Notes under the pieces: generated by a model
Database searches by the model: none
Told to the model about the DNA's origin: nothing
The model's input: the letters and a program-made list of their open reading frames with translations, nothing else
Program-made: the position numbers and the translations under genes
In this document: positions 43,855-54,716 of the stretch, one piece after another
How the letters are laid out: each line of letters opens with the position of its first letter
How positions within the stretch are numbered: the stretch's first letter is position 1
Source: Geranomyces variabilis
Taxonomy: Eukaryota; Chytridiomycota; Chytridiomycetes; Spizellomycetales; Powellomycetaceae
DNA: 64,000 bases
NCBI GenBank assembly: GCA_027603065.1
Contig: JADGJP010000026.1
Location: 62,001-126,000 of the forward strand
Reading direction: 5' to 3'

Positions 43855-45410
43855 CTACCAAGTAATGGGAATGAGGACCATGTTTCGTGCGCTGACAGAC
43901 TTGTAGAGATATGCGCTTCGCCAGGCTAGCCATGCAAAGTAGCCTCGAATGCTTTTCGGCAGGTTTTTGCCCTGTCCGAGGTCCATGATCGCCTGCCAGC
44001 CGCCGATGTACGCCATGCTGGAGGGGAAAATGCAGGCGCAATTTAGCAAACTCGACGTTCGCGTTTCAGTTGTTCTCGCAATGCAGAGCAATCCCCAAAC
44101 TCACCTGCCCATATGCTGGTAATGAAACGGTTTGGGCTCTGGAGACCCTTTAGCGACGGCATTCAGATACTTGCGCAAGAAAATCCCTTGCTGACTTGCA
44201 ACCTGCGCCGTCGCCGGCAGCAGATTATCCTTAATCTCGGCACAATCCCCACACGCAAACACATTCTCAATCGCTTTCCCTTCTTTATCCAACACGCGCA
44301 GGTAATCATCCGTCACCAACCGCATGCTCTTTGAATGCGTCGCCTCGACTGCTTTGATCAGCGGCGTGGCCGTCAGGCCCGTCGCCCAGACGAGCACGCC
44401 AAAGGGGATTTCTTCTGCGGTGTCTTTGAGGACCAGAGTGTTTTTGCGGACTTCTTGGATGAATGTCCGTGTGCGGATTTTTATCCCTTCGCGGGCGAAT
44501 TTCCGTGTGGCGTAGGCGGCGAGTTCGCCGTCGAAGGAGCCAAGGATTTTTTCGGCGACGTCAAAGACTGTGATTTGCGCCTTGTCGATTAGGGTTGGGT
44601 AGAGGCGACGGAGGTCGTCTTTGATAAAATCGTGCAGTTCGGCGGCGAATTCAATGCTATGGGAAATTTTTTTTTGTCAGCCCCCATGTGCAAGGCGTGA
44701 AAAGTGATCCCCGCCCAAATGGCGCTTTTTCGTTTTGTTACTAACCCTGTTGGCCCACCTCCCACGACCGCAAAATGAAGCAGCTTCCACTGCTGTTCAT
44801 CCGTAACATTCGGCTCTGACGCTCGCTCAAAGCACTCGATCAAACTCGCCCGCACCCTCTGCGCGTGACTAATTTCTTTCAAAAAGAACCCATGCTGCTC
44901 CACGCCCGGGATATTAAACGTATTGCTATGCGCGCCGACCGCAATCACGAGTTTATCAAACGTCAGCTTGAAAGGCTCCATTTCCGGCAGCGCGGGCGCA
45001 CACGTCAGCTCGCGTTTTTGCAAATCGATTTTTTCGCACCATGCTTGGTGGTAATGCGCTTGTAGGTTGTGTCGACGCACGGGTTCGGTGATGTTGCGGA
45101 ACTCGAGAGTGCCGACTGCCGAACCAGCTAACAGCGGGGTGAATACGAAATGATTTCGTGGGCTAAGCACGATTACTTCGTATGCCGACGTATCTATCCC
45201 TGAGAGGACTTTGAGCCCGCCCCACCCTGAACCGAGGATTACAATCCGGCCGCCCGTTTTGCCGATGGAGCTGATGGCGCGCCGGGCCTCCCGGTTCACT
45301 TTCGAACTGGTTGAGAGCTGTCCGCTGGTTGTTTTGTAAGAAGGCATGCCGCGAATGCCGAGCGCGCTGGCGCGTAGGCCGGCGTGGACCACGCGTGGGA
45401 AACACAGCAT
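43855..45410 (-). CDS. NDE1: Alternative (type II) NADH dehydrogenase
   Basis: Rotenone-insensitive flavoprotein that passes electrons from NADH to ubiquinone at the inner mitochondrial membrane. Exons 44746-45410, 44105-44656 and 43855-44017 encode 459 residues. The first 50 residues look like a mitochondrial presequence. FAD-binding GSGWGG is at 60-65 in RIVILGSGWGGLKVL; the second nucleotide-binding site is rebuilt by splicing as VVGGGPTGIEFAAELHDF. LSPRNHFVFTPLLAGSAVGT, VLVWATGLTATPLIK and VFACGDCAEI are family signatures. The C-terminal SMAYIGGWQAIMDLG and the amphipathic end WLAWRSAYLYKSVSARN match membrane attachment. No EF-hand insert is present. Internal (NDI) or external (NDE) orientation cannot be told. 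Confidence 0.92.
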
Positions 45411-45486
45411 GGCTCCTCTAGAAAAAACCGCGCTGGAGATGGGGCGTTGATTTAAGGAGACGCAGAGAAACGACCGAGCGTTGAAA

Positions 45487-45790
45487 ATGTCGGTGGTCGG
45501 AAATAAGAGTTCTCGGGGAATAATCGGATCCGTGCTGCGCTCGCTATCTTACCCGTGAGTCATCGACTGCACACCAAAGCCATTCCCACTTTTCCCGACA
45601 GCCATTCTACAGCGGCAACAGCAGCAACGGCAACAGTGCTTTTCTCGTGGACGCAGGATTTCTCCTGGTTCAATACGAGAGCATCAGTATGCGAGGCCGC
45701 GAATGCGGTGAGCAAATGCGAGCAAGTGAATTGGAACCATGTATTCACGGGCGGCGCAAAACGAGCGTAACTATGCGCAGGAGGGCATGA
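45487..45790 (+). CDS. Possible small gene, divergent from NADH dehydrogenase
   Basis: The ATG at 45487 opens MSVVGNKSSRGIIGSVLRSL and meets a GTGAGT donor at 45555. An acceptor TTCTACAG at 45605-45612 continues the frame to a stop at 45790, giving 81 residues with AFLVDAGFLLVQYESISM. Further downstream another frame (PACRCSRFLPKINGN) could be an additional exon. No family is recognised. Position 77 bp from a divergent start and good splice signals are the only support. Confidence 0.3.
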
Positions 45791-46139
45791 CGCGCCGGAA
45801 AAATGGTATCCTACACCCGCGCGCGCTCTTCGCGCAGCTCGTGGCCGTTCGAGAACCGTTCGCGCTGCAGTCGCGGCTTTCGAGGAGACTGAAGGCACGC
45901 CTGCGTGCCGCTGCAGTCGCTTCTTGCCGAAAATCAATGGCAACTAACTCACCAACGATGATAAACCTGGATCGAGGTTCAAGCTAGATGTAAAAGACCG
46001 GCAGCTAAATGCACGGCATGATGTAAAGAATTGAGTGATGGAAGGTAACGGATGTATTTCGGCATGACATATCAATTTTTTGAGTCAAGTATGCATTATT
46101 TGTATTATCCCGCGGTTTAACGGCCAACGCGACTACCCG

Positions 46140-46724
46140 CTAACACCCACACCCACCACAGCAAATCGCAACTACCATAAAATTCAAGACCTTCGTCTCC
46201 TTAATAGGCTGGATCCCATAGGCTTCCATCTTTTCCACTTCGTCCTCTGCAAAACCTGTCAGCCGATCCGTGCGTCCGGGGTTGAGGGAACCGTCAGGTC
46301 CACGCCTGCTTCGACGAGACATTTGCAGAATGTTTGGCCTCTCAATGTTTCTCACCAGTTTCAGAGTCGCGGGCTCGTTTTTGTTTGCCGTATTCGGCAG
46401 TCCCAAAAAGAAAGGTGTAAGGACAGCGGTCCTTCGCTGATAATGTCGGCACGACAAATTGTGGCGGAGGCGCGAGTCGGCTCCGCGGTTGATAAGTAGG
46501 CGAACGACGTCAATATGGCCAGCTCGCACTGCCAAAGAGAGCTCAGTGAAGGATTTTGTGCTGCGGCTTGCATTTTGACATCTCACAGCGGCGACTCGGT
46601 CAACACCAGTCTTAGAGTTTGGACAGCGTGTCAGCAGATTGACGACGCCTACGTGTCTCTGATAAGTGGCCACCTCAAGTGGCGTGAACTGATTGCCAAG
46701 CGTACGCTCGCATTCGCCTTTCAT
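46140..46724 (-). CDS. Ankyrin-repeat protein, short
   Basis: Single open frame of 194 residues from the ATG at 46724. Two ankyrin-type helices are visible: FTPLEVATYQRHVGVVNLL and ELSLAVRAGHIDVVRLLINR followed by GADS. The second half is basic and not repeat-like. The end is unusual: VVAICCGGCGC, with five cysteines in the last eight residues, which could bind metal or be lipid-modified. Ankyrin proteins of chytrids often carry an N-terminal F-box; none is found upstream here, so the gene may be truncated or lack a first exon. Function unknown. Confidence 0.55.
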   Translation of the reverse strand: MKGECERTLGNQFTPLEVATYQRHVGVVNLLTRCPNSKTGVDRVAAVRCQNASRSTKSFTELSLAVRAGHIDVVRLLINRGADSRLRHNLSCRHYQRRTAVLTPFFLGLPNTANKNEPATLKLVRNIERPNILQMSRRSRRGPDGSLNPGRTDRLTGFAEDEVEKMEAYGIQPIKETKVLNFMVVAICCGGCGC

Positions 46725-47814
46725 CCGACACGGTAACGCAGGCGCGCCGACCGCGCATCAGTTTGGAGGACAAACAGATGTGGTCCGTGAGCAAGAAAAA
46801 CTTGGCAATGCGCGACAGCTTGTTAGGCTGGCAGGGAACTGTCACCACGGCAAGGGACTAGGTGATTGTGAAACGATAGATAGCACGGCGAGAGCGTGAG
46901 GAGAAACAACAAGCGCGAGCCAAGAGAGCCGAGGAACCTGCAAAATCCAACAGCCAAGAAACAATCAGTGATGAGCTCACTCATTGCCCATGCCTTCTCT
47001 TCCGAAAAGACAAAAAGTCTAGAGCACGGCAAGTTGGGGGAAGGCTGAAGGCAGGCCGCGCGTTGGGGAGATATAAGGTATAAGTTCAACTTGGTCGCTC
47101 ACGCGTTTTGTTGATGGCCGCCGAGTTAAGTCGTGGTGGTTCCAGCCAGCTGCATGCCGCCCCGCAGCGTCTCGTGTCCGTCACCTCCCCGCAAGGTTGT
47201 TGAAAAAACGACCGTCATCCTAATCCCTGCCCCTCCGTCTTCCTCCTCGGACCCCGGCGTGCCCCCGCTCGCCTTCCCCTCTCGATCGATCTTGCCTCCT
47301 CTCTTTCTCCAAGGTATGCTTTGCGTCGGGTCTATGTCGGGAAGTCAGACGGACGTCGAGTCGCAAAAACACACCCCCGCGTCGCCCCGCGCGCGCCAGT
47401 TAACGGCTGGACTGGGACACCCACCGCCGCGACCACGAAAAGGCCCTCGTACAAGCCTAGCCGCGGGTTGCTATGTCGATGGCGTAGATGGCATTGTGCG
47501 CTCCACCCATGCGAGTGTACAGAGTGGCATGTGCGCTCTTGTTCTGATAATGGACGGCTTTGCGCGCGTTTCCCTTGTTCTTCACAGGCAACTTCGCATA
47601 TTGCAGGATATAGCCTACGCTCCTTTCCGGTTAGTTTGAGACGTCTGCTCAGACTCTGGCGAGCGGCTGCGCAGAACCTATCGCCTTCCTGACATTCTTG
47701 CGATGCTTTTCTAAGCAAATCACATACATATATTCCGGATACCATACAGCCCTCTGACCCTCGCAACTTGCACACAATCCTTCTGTCTCAACCACAACAA
47801 AACGATTCTAAACT
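46725..47814. other. Intergenic region
   Basis: About 1.1 kb between the ankyrin gene and the PP2C gene, whose starts are divergent. Open frames around 47133-47692 on the plus strand lack an ATG context or family match, and probably reflect a long GC-rich 5' leader of the phosphatase gene. Pyrimidine tracts are frequent at 47220-47320. Nothing else is recognised. Confidence 0.4.
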
Positions 47815-49200
47815 ATGGGTCAAACACTTTCCGAGCCCGTTGTGGAAAAACACACCACCGAGGATGAGGACGAGCGAATTGCATACGGCGCCAGCGCCAT
47901 GCAAGGATGGAGAATCAGTGCGTAATTATTGAATGCGGCTGAGCGGATGCGAAGGACGACTTTCGCAGCGGGAGCGGGCCATTCATTTCACCTCATGCTG
48001 ATATGTTTATCGTTCTCGCTTTCAGGCATGGAAGATGCTCACACAACGATTCTAAAGATGGACGGCCCGAGCGGGAAACACATATCGTTTTTCGCGGTAT
48101 ATGACGGACATGGGGGACCAAATGTCGCAAAGTATAGTGGAGCAGAAGTGCATCAGCGAATCGCCCAAGAAGAGTCTTTCGCCAAGGGAGATTACCAGGC
48201 TGCGCTAAAGGCTGGTTTCCTGGGAACCGACGATGATCTGCGCGCCGGTAATTTGCCAACCCGTAATTGTACTCCTTTCGCGCGAGGGACTATGGCGACT
48301 GATACTGCTTTTCTGCTTGCTCACCGCCAGATGCTAGCTTCCAGCATGATCCGTCGGGATGCACTGCGGTAGCCGTACTCATCACCGACGACTGGCGTAT
48401 CATCGTCGCAAATGCAGGAGACTCCCGTGCAGTGTTGAGCGCCAACGGCACTGTTGTCCCTCTTTCCTTTGATCACAAACCTGTCAATCCTGGTAAAAAA
48501 AATTTTTTCCGCTCACCCCTTCACGATTGCATATGTAACATGCACTAACCACGCAGTTTTCTATAGAGGAATCCCAGCGGATCAGTGCCGCCGGTGGATT
48601 TGTGGAATTTGGTCGTGTCAACGGTACAAAACAACAGCCCGTGATAGTGCATTTGAAAACGACTGCTTATATACCAACGACCTTGTGCTAGGAAACCTGG
48701 CGCTATCTCGCGCTATCGGTGATTTTGAATTCAAGCAAAACACCAACCTTCCAGCCGAACAGCAGGTCGTTACCGCGAATCCCGACATTACAGAGCGTCA
48801 GTTATTGGACACGGACGAGTTTGTCGTTGTCGCTTGTGATGGTGAGCGCCAGTAGTGGGGTCTTTGCGGCGCCGCTCAAATCATAGTTCCTTGCTAATAT
48901 GAAACTTTTCATACAGGTATTTGGGACTGCATGTCGAACCAAGAGGTGGTTGACTTTGTACGGAAAAAGATCGCGCAAGGAGTGGACATCCCGCAAATCT
49001 GCGAGGCCATCATGGATCACTGCCTAGCGCCTGACAGCGAGCTTGGCGGTGTGGGCTGCGACAACATGACGGTTGTCATCATGGCGCTTCTGAAGGGCCG
49101 GACCAAACAACAGTGGGCGCAGGATGTGGGTAGCAAGGTGCAGCTTACAGACGACGCATCACCGAACGGCGCAAAGCCGGCGTCGCCCACAAAGTCTTGA
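47815..49200 (+). CDS. PTC2: PP2C-type protein phosphatase (Ptc2/Ptc3-like)
   Basis: Metal-dependent Ser/Thr phosphatase. Six exons: 47815-47917, 48026-48247, 48331-48492, 48567-48623, 48692-48841, 48917-49200; 325 residues. Motifs in order: [77 protein letters not shown] with [21 protein letters not shown] and [13 protein letters not shown]. The metal-binding Asp residues are all present. The start MGQTLSEPV is conserved in the Ptc2/3 group and fits N-myristoylation at Gly2. Family roles are dephosphorylation of MAP kinases and checkpoint kinases. Most introns are phase 1. Confidence 0.94.
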
Positions 49201-50074
49201 AGAAAGTGAAAAAAGTCTCCCCTCACCCCCCGCAACACAATAAGTAATTTTTTCCCGCCCTCCCGTCTTTCGCCATCACCTCTCCCGATCCCGTTCCGCG
49301 CCCTTCTCTTTTTTTTTGTTACATGTGGCTATCTATCGAATGTCTTTTTCTTCATTCGCATCCAGAAAATCTACATCGAGCTGCACGGACTTGTGATTTT
49401 ATTTTCGATTCAGAAACGTGCTGCTTTCTGTTACCCTGCACATATGTGAGTGGCCACCGCAGCGTGTAGTATTTATTGCATGTGAGGGAGCGAGGCGCGT
49501 GGGGCTGTCAAAAAACCCGGTTTCACGCGCCTTGGTAACCTCGAAATGGCGATTACACCAAGCCTTGTAAAATCTACCAGACGTCCCAGCCGACATGCAC
49601 CAAGGGGTTGTGTTCACTTCGGAGGTGGGGATCGGATGAGCCCATTCATGACCTAAGACTTCTCTTCTTTGCCATATTCGGACATGCGGAACGAAAATCT
49701 ATTTTTTGACTCAGCTTCTTTTTTGCCCCATATGAGGGGCTCCACTTTTTTGGTGTCTGCTCGCCTTTGGTTTCTCGTCTCTGTTTTGAACTGGCTTCTC
49801 AGCGACGGCGACGGGGGTCCTCATCTTTCGAAAACAGCGGCCGGCAATCTCGAGCAGTGGAGTCACAAGCGGTCTCTTTGAAAAAAACCGCCTTCAGCCG
49901 ACGATTTTTTAGAGCGCAATACAATTGTTTCGACATCATCATCGCTGTCAGAAATTTGATTGCTGTCTGCGGGCGTGGACATCCTATCTGTGGCGACCGG
50001 CGCTTAGGCTTCGATTACTGGTTTCATCGACTGCCTGCCTGACTTTGCCAAAATTGCTGACAGTTGACTGAAAC
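49201..50074. other. Intergenic region
   Basis: About 870 bp between two genes in the same direction. It begins with pyrimidine-rich 3' sequence. I looked for 5S rRNA and tRNA box patterns around 49430-49630 and found none convincing. No gene is supported. Confidence 0.4.
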
Positions 50075-53056
50075 ATGCCGAAAGAAGACGCTGAAGATCG
50101 ACCTGCGGGCAGCGCGACGAATGCGACGGCGACAGGAGGATCCGGAAAGCTGGAGGGTGCGTTTGCCGCGGTTTAGGGATTTAGCGCGGATGGCGGTCGT
50201 CCACAGGGAAGGCTGTCTAAAAACAAACGTCAAAATCGCTCACATCTTGCTTCTTCGACAGATTACCGGTTAATGAGCAAGCTTGGCGAGGGCACTTTTT
50301 CTGAGGTGCTAAAAGTTAAGCAGAAGAAGTCTGGGCGGATCTCGGCAATGAAGAGGTTTCGAAAGCATTTCAAGAGGTAATAAACCAGGGGAGGCCCAAG
50401 CGTCAGAGTCAGTCTTAATGGCGCTGACGAGAAATTTTGCAACCTTTCAAGCATTGAGGAAATCGAGACACTGCGGGAGATCCAAGCTCTACGACGACTG
50501 AATCCACATCAACACATTGTTGATCTTGAAGATGTCATCTTGTAAGCGCCGTACCTCACACCGGTAGCACGGAGAGGCTGTCAACCAGGCTAACGGACGC
50601 TGTCGAAAACACTTCTTGCGCTTATTTTAGCGATCCCAAGCATGGAATCTTAAGCTTGAACTTTGAGCTGATGGAATGCAACCTTTACGAGCTCATCTCC
50701 CAACGCAAGACCTCGGCATTGTTGACGGAGAGCAAAGCGCGGCTGTTCATGTATCAGATCTGCAAGGCGCTCGAGTATATCCATGGGTAAGGCTAGCGGA
50801 CGTAGGGCAAGCGCGAGATGTGACAGATCATGGCTGACTCGCTTCGGTGGCCGTGCAGCAAGGGTATATTTCATCGGGACATCAAACCTGAGGTTAGACG
50901 TTTCTGCATACTTTGCTCACTTGACACCGTGTTCTAATGCCCCAAGCTCGGCATGCTAGAACATCTTGGTCAAAGACAACAACATAAAGATTGCCGATTT
51001 CGGTTCCTGTCGAGGCATCCACTCCAAACAACCATACACCGAGTACATTGCCACGCGGTGGTACCGGCCGCCGGAATGTCTGCTCACAGCCGGTTTTTAC
51101 TCGTACAAGATGGACATTTGGGGCGCCGGATGCGTGCTTTTTGAGATTGTGTCCCGGGTGCCGCTTTTTCCGGGCAGCAATGAGCTGGACCAACTGCATC
51201 GAATACACGCTGTGATGGGGACGCCCAAGAAGGAGCTGCTGAGATATATGGCTGGGTAAGTTCTCGCCCTTTTTAGAGGTGCCAGAATCGGCTCGTGCTG
51301 AAATGTGCGGCTGGCTATTTGTGGGTGTAGTTCCAAAGCAGCTTCAGTGAAGTACAACTTTCCGCCAAAAGAAGGGACGGGAATACGGGCGCTCATACCA
51401 CACGTACAAACGGAATGCGTGGATCTCATAAATGCGCTTCTAGCTTATAATCCTGATGAGAGGTAAAACACAAACAACCACTCGAGGAGTATAATCAGAA
51501 AGCTAACTCACATGCGGTATCCTTTTACAGGATATCCTCAAGAGATGCCCTGCGGTATGCATATTTCAAGGATATGCCGGCGAATGAGCTCGAGCGGAGC
51601 GTGTCGACAAGATCAGCGGCTGCAAGCGGTGGGCCGTTCAAATCAAAATCGGCACGACGAAAGGGCTCACTGCACAACGTGTCACTTTCGATTCCGCAGT
51701 TGCCAGCACCGGTGGTGGTGGCAACTGGTGGGAAGGGTGCAGGTGGGAACAAAGTTGAGGTACGTGACGTCGGTCCCTACCCCAGACTATTTGAATTTGA
51801 AGTTGATCAACTGCCATAGATTGATACCGAGCACGATTCGCGGCCAGCGCCGGTAGGAAACACCTATCTCAAAGCCAACAAGTCAAATGTAACCGTTTCA
51901 AATTCGCATGGAACGGTCACAACTGTCACCACCACCATCACCAAGCAATCCGACGCCAAGGGGCACGCTGCCGGAAATCCTGCAGCTGCGGTCCCGGCCA
52001 CGACAGGTATAGCACCAGCAGCGGCAGCGAGCAAACATGCAGATCCGCATTATGCATCAACACAGCAGCAACCACAGCAGCAAGACTCGAAAGCCTCCAA
52101 AACCCATCATGCGGCGGTAACGGTGACTACGGGTGCGCAAGCACGAAGTCATGCCAATCCGCCGCCCGCACCTGTTGAATCTGCAACGACAGGGACTCTG
52201 CAGGCCATCCCGCAGCATATACGAAGCGGGCCCTTCATCACCACCACAAATCAACAGCTGCAGCATTCACAACAGCCGCACTCCCAGCTGCTGCTTCATC
52301 CGACTAACGTAAACGGCGCAACAAACGCCGCATCCAACGCTCCCTCCTCCACCGGTTTGTTTCCTCCAATAGCAGTCGGCGGCGGCCAGGTGGGCTCAAG
52401 CTCCGGAAATGCGCAACCGTCAAACTCGGCGTTTTACGCCAAGTTCAAGCAGGACGACAAGCGCGCGGCGGCAGCTGTCGCTGCGGCTGTGTTAGACCAG
52501 GGAGGCATGCCGCGGCTGCACGGCCGTCTGCGCGCGCAGGCCGTGCAGTCGGGCGACCATAAGCCGCAGGCGCAATGGGGCAACACGATCGTGGGGAAGA
52601 ATCCAGCTTCCTCACCGCAAAAGGTTTGGGCTTTTTGAGCATGTGACTTGTCGTGCGCGCTGTCGAAAACGTGCCCTGCACAGCTAACACTTCCTTCGTT
52701 GATGCTTGCAGCTCCCGACCATCACCAAGCACTCGCAACATCAGGGTTCCGCATCCGGCAACCCTACCGCTCTGCCGCACCTTCCCGGGCACTTGACGAA
52801 GCATGACTCGGGGAGCGACGTAAAAGCTCGACCAAAGGTACGACCGCGGAAAGAAAGCGGTTGATTCTCATTCTTTAATAATGTGTGTGCGTTTTTCACT
52901 TATCTTTTGAATTAGGAGCTCCTGGTGCTTCCATCGCTAGGGCCCGACAAAAGCAGCAGCGGCATGAAGCTACCGTCATCAAATTCAGCTAGCCCGTCAC
53001 CCACAATGTTCCCGGCAATCAAGCACTTGGGAGGGTCCAAGCCGGGAAACAAATAA
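50075..53056 (+). CDS. MOK: MOK/RCK-family protein kinase
   Basis: Ser/Thr kinase of the RCK group (MAK/CILK1/MOK), whose members act at cilia and flagella. Eleven exons: 50075-50156, 50262-50376, 50452-50541, 50631-50786, 50859-50892, 50960-51255, 51331-51462, 51531-51759, 51820-52623, 52712-52837, 52916-53056; 734 residues. Kinase signatures: KLGEGTFSEVLKVKQ with Lys58, LREIQALRRLNPHQHIV, ELMECNLYELIS, IFHRDIKPEN (HRD 153-155), ADFGSCRG (DFG 172-174), and activation loop KQPYTEYIATRWYRPPE with TEY at 186-188. FGSCRGIHSKQPYTEYI and LTAGFYSYKMDIWGAGCV fit MOK more than MAK or CILK1. The 400-residue tail is Gln/Ala/Ser-rich and disordered, ending SLGPDKSSSGMKLPSS. Confidence 0.9.
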
Positions 53057-54716
53057 ATAGCGGACCTTCTTCGCCGGACGCTCATACCCCCCCTTCTTGT
53101 GAATAGGACAGATTTAGAGCCATATTAAGACATATAAACTCAGATTTTCAGGAACAAATGCAAGGACTGTGGGGTATAAATTTGGCGGGTAACATCTGCT
53201 AGGCGCGAATAGCCACAGTAATTCCCACTCTTATGGGGCCAAGCTTCATCTCCTACATCATGTCGGTGCTTTGCGGCTTGCTCTGGTCGGAAGAGAGTGG
53301 ACTAGCACTATTGAAGGTCACTCGGTCTCCATACCTGCATAGCGCTTCCGAGTGTATTGGCAAGGTCATATTATAAGCCGACATCCGTGATAGACCCCCG
53401 GGAGGTGCAGAGCGGTTGTAGTCAAGATCCATGTGCGCCGGCCAGAGGCGACTGGGCAGGTGCAGAGCTACCGTCGTTTATATCGCACGTACATGCAGAT
53501 CCCTCTGAGCGGGGATTACGGTCACAACTACATCTCCGAGCGCAGTCGAACGCGCATTCACGTTGAAGAAGCTCTTTGGCCAATTGCTGCAGGAGTGGGC
53601 TGGCTAGTGCTTGAAATGGCGGCTGGTTTGGGCACCAACAAGCCTAGCAGCAATCCCGCAGCAAGCCCCTCGGCGCGAGCAGCATCAAGCCCAGTAGCTA
53701 TGCGAGCAGCAAGCCTTTCGGGAGGATCATATGCACGCCCAGCGGCATATGGATCGGCTTCGGCAGCAGCAAGCGCGCCCAACGGCAAGCGGTGCGGCGT
53801 CGGCAGCAGGCGGTAGTTCGGCCTAGGCAGGCAACCATCTGTTCCTGACCCAACCGGAAAGCGATAGCCCTGGCTGCAAAGCCAGCAAGTAGCCACGCTG
53901 GCATTCTTGCTGAAGTGTATCCAGATCCAAGCCGCGCAAAGCTCCCGTTCTATCAACGGGAGCAGCAGGAGCAGAGGGCATGCGCGGCAGCGCGAAGTTC
54001 GCGCGAAGGACGCCGCGGCTTCCCACTCGGCACGTTCTCCTCATCCCGCCGTCTGCCGATTAATATTCCCTTGCCGCTGTTCGCTTGCCTTGGGGACTTT
54101 TCATTCGTGCGGTGGTGGAGGCTTGTGACCTGTTGGCCAAGACTGCAGGCACAGAACGATTGATTTGACGCGGCGCCTTTTTCTGCCCGCTGAGCGCCGT
54201 TGTACCAGTTTTCCCAGCGCATATAAGCCAAAATCGAAGTCGCCAGCGGTTAAAAAATGCTTATATTTGATGCGGCCAGCTGCTTGCGAAAGGGGGATGG
54301 GTATAAATTTAGACTGCACTTGAGTCCAAATATAGCGTTTCAATGTTTTATGAAGAGGCACCGAATCGGGCGTGGCTCTGTTGGCGACCACAGTTTTCCG
54401 ACAGAACAAAAAGCTTTTGCTCAACGAGCAGCAGCCAGCCTCAGCTTTCCTTCCTTCTTAACATCATCAACATCAGCATCGTCGTCACCAGCAGCAACCT
54501 GTCTCTTTTCATACAAAAAGTCTCCGGCGAAAACCCACTGTCGGTGAAAACGGGAGACGCACAGCCTATCATAAGAAAGCCGGGCGACTACAACACCCCG
54601 CGCAATTCTCGACACAACTACCAAAGCGGCCCCTAGCGAGGGCCTCTAAGACCCTAGGGGAAGGCGTCCAATCACGGCACCAACATCCGCCGGGAGTGCT
54701 CTCGGGAAGCGCCGCC
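53057..54716. other. Intergenic region, 1.7 kb
   Basis: The longest gene-free stretch. Overlapping open frames on both strands at 53430-53960 come from Ala/Ser-rich codons in short repeats (GCAGCAAGC) and match no family. A short open frame at 53234 (MGPSFISYIMSVLCGLLW) is not followed by a recognisable domain. Pyrimidine/CAT-rich sequence near 54440-54510 may belong to the 5' leader of the RasGEF gene. Confidence 0.4.

Noticed and set aside
49430-49640. Possible 5S rRNA or tRNA cluster
   Set aside because: No A/B/C box arrangement or cloverleaf could be drawn from this stretch.
53234-53377. An ARF-like N-terminus (MGPSFISYIMSVLCGLLW)
   Set aside because: No GTPase P-loop or later motif follows on any frame. 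Similarity is limited to a Gly2 and hydrophobic residues.
53433-53956. Overlapping open frames of 127 and 132 codons on opposite strands
   Set aside because: Both derive from short Ala/Ser repeats and match no family. At most one could be real, and nothing favours either.
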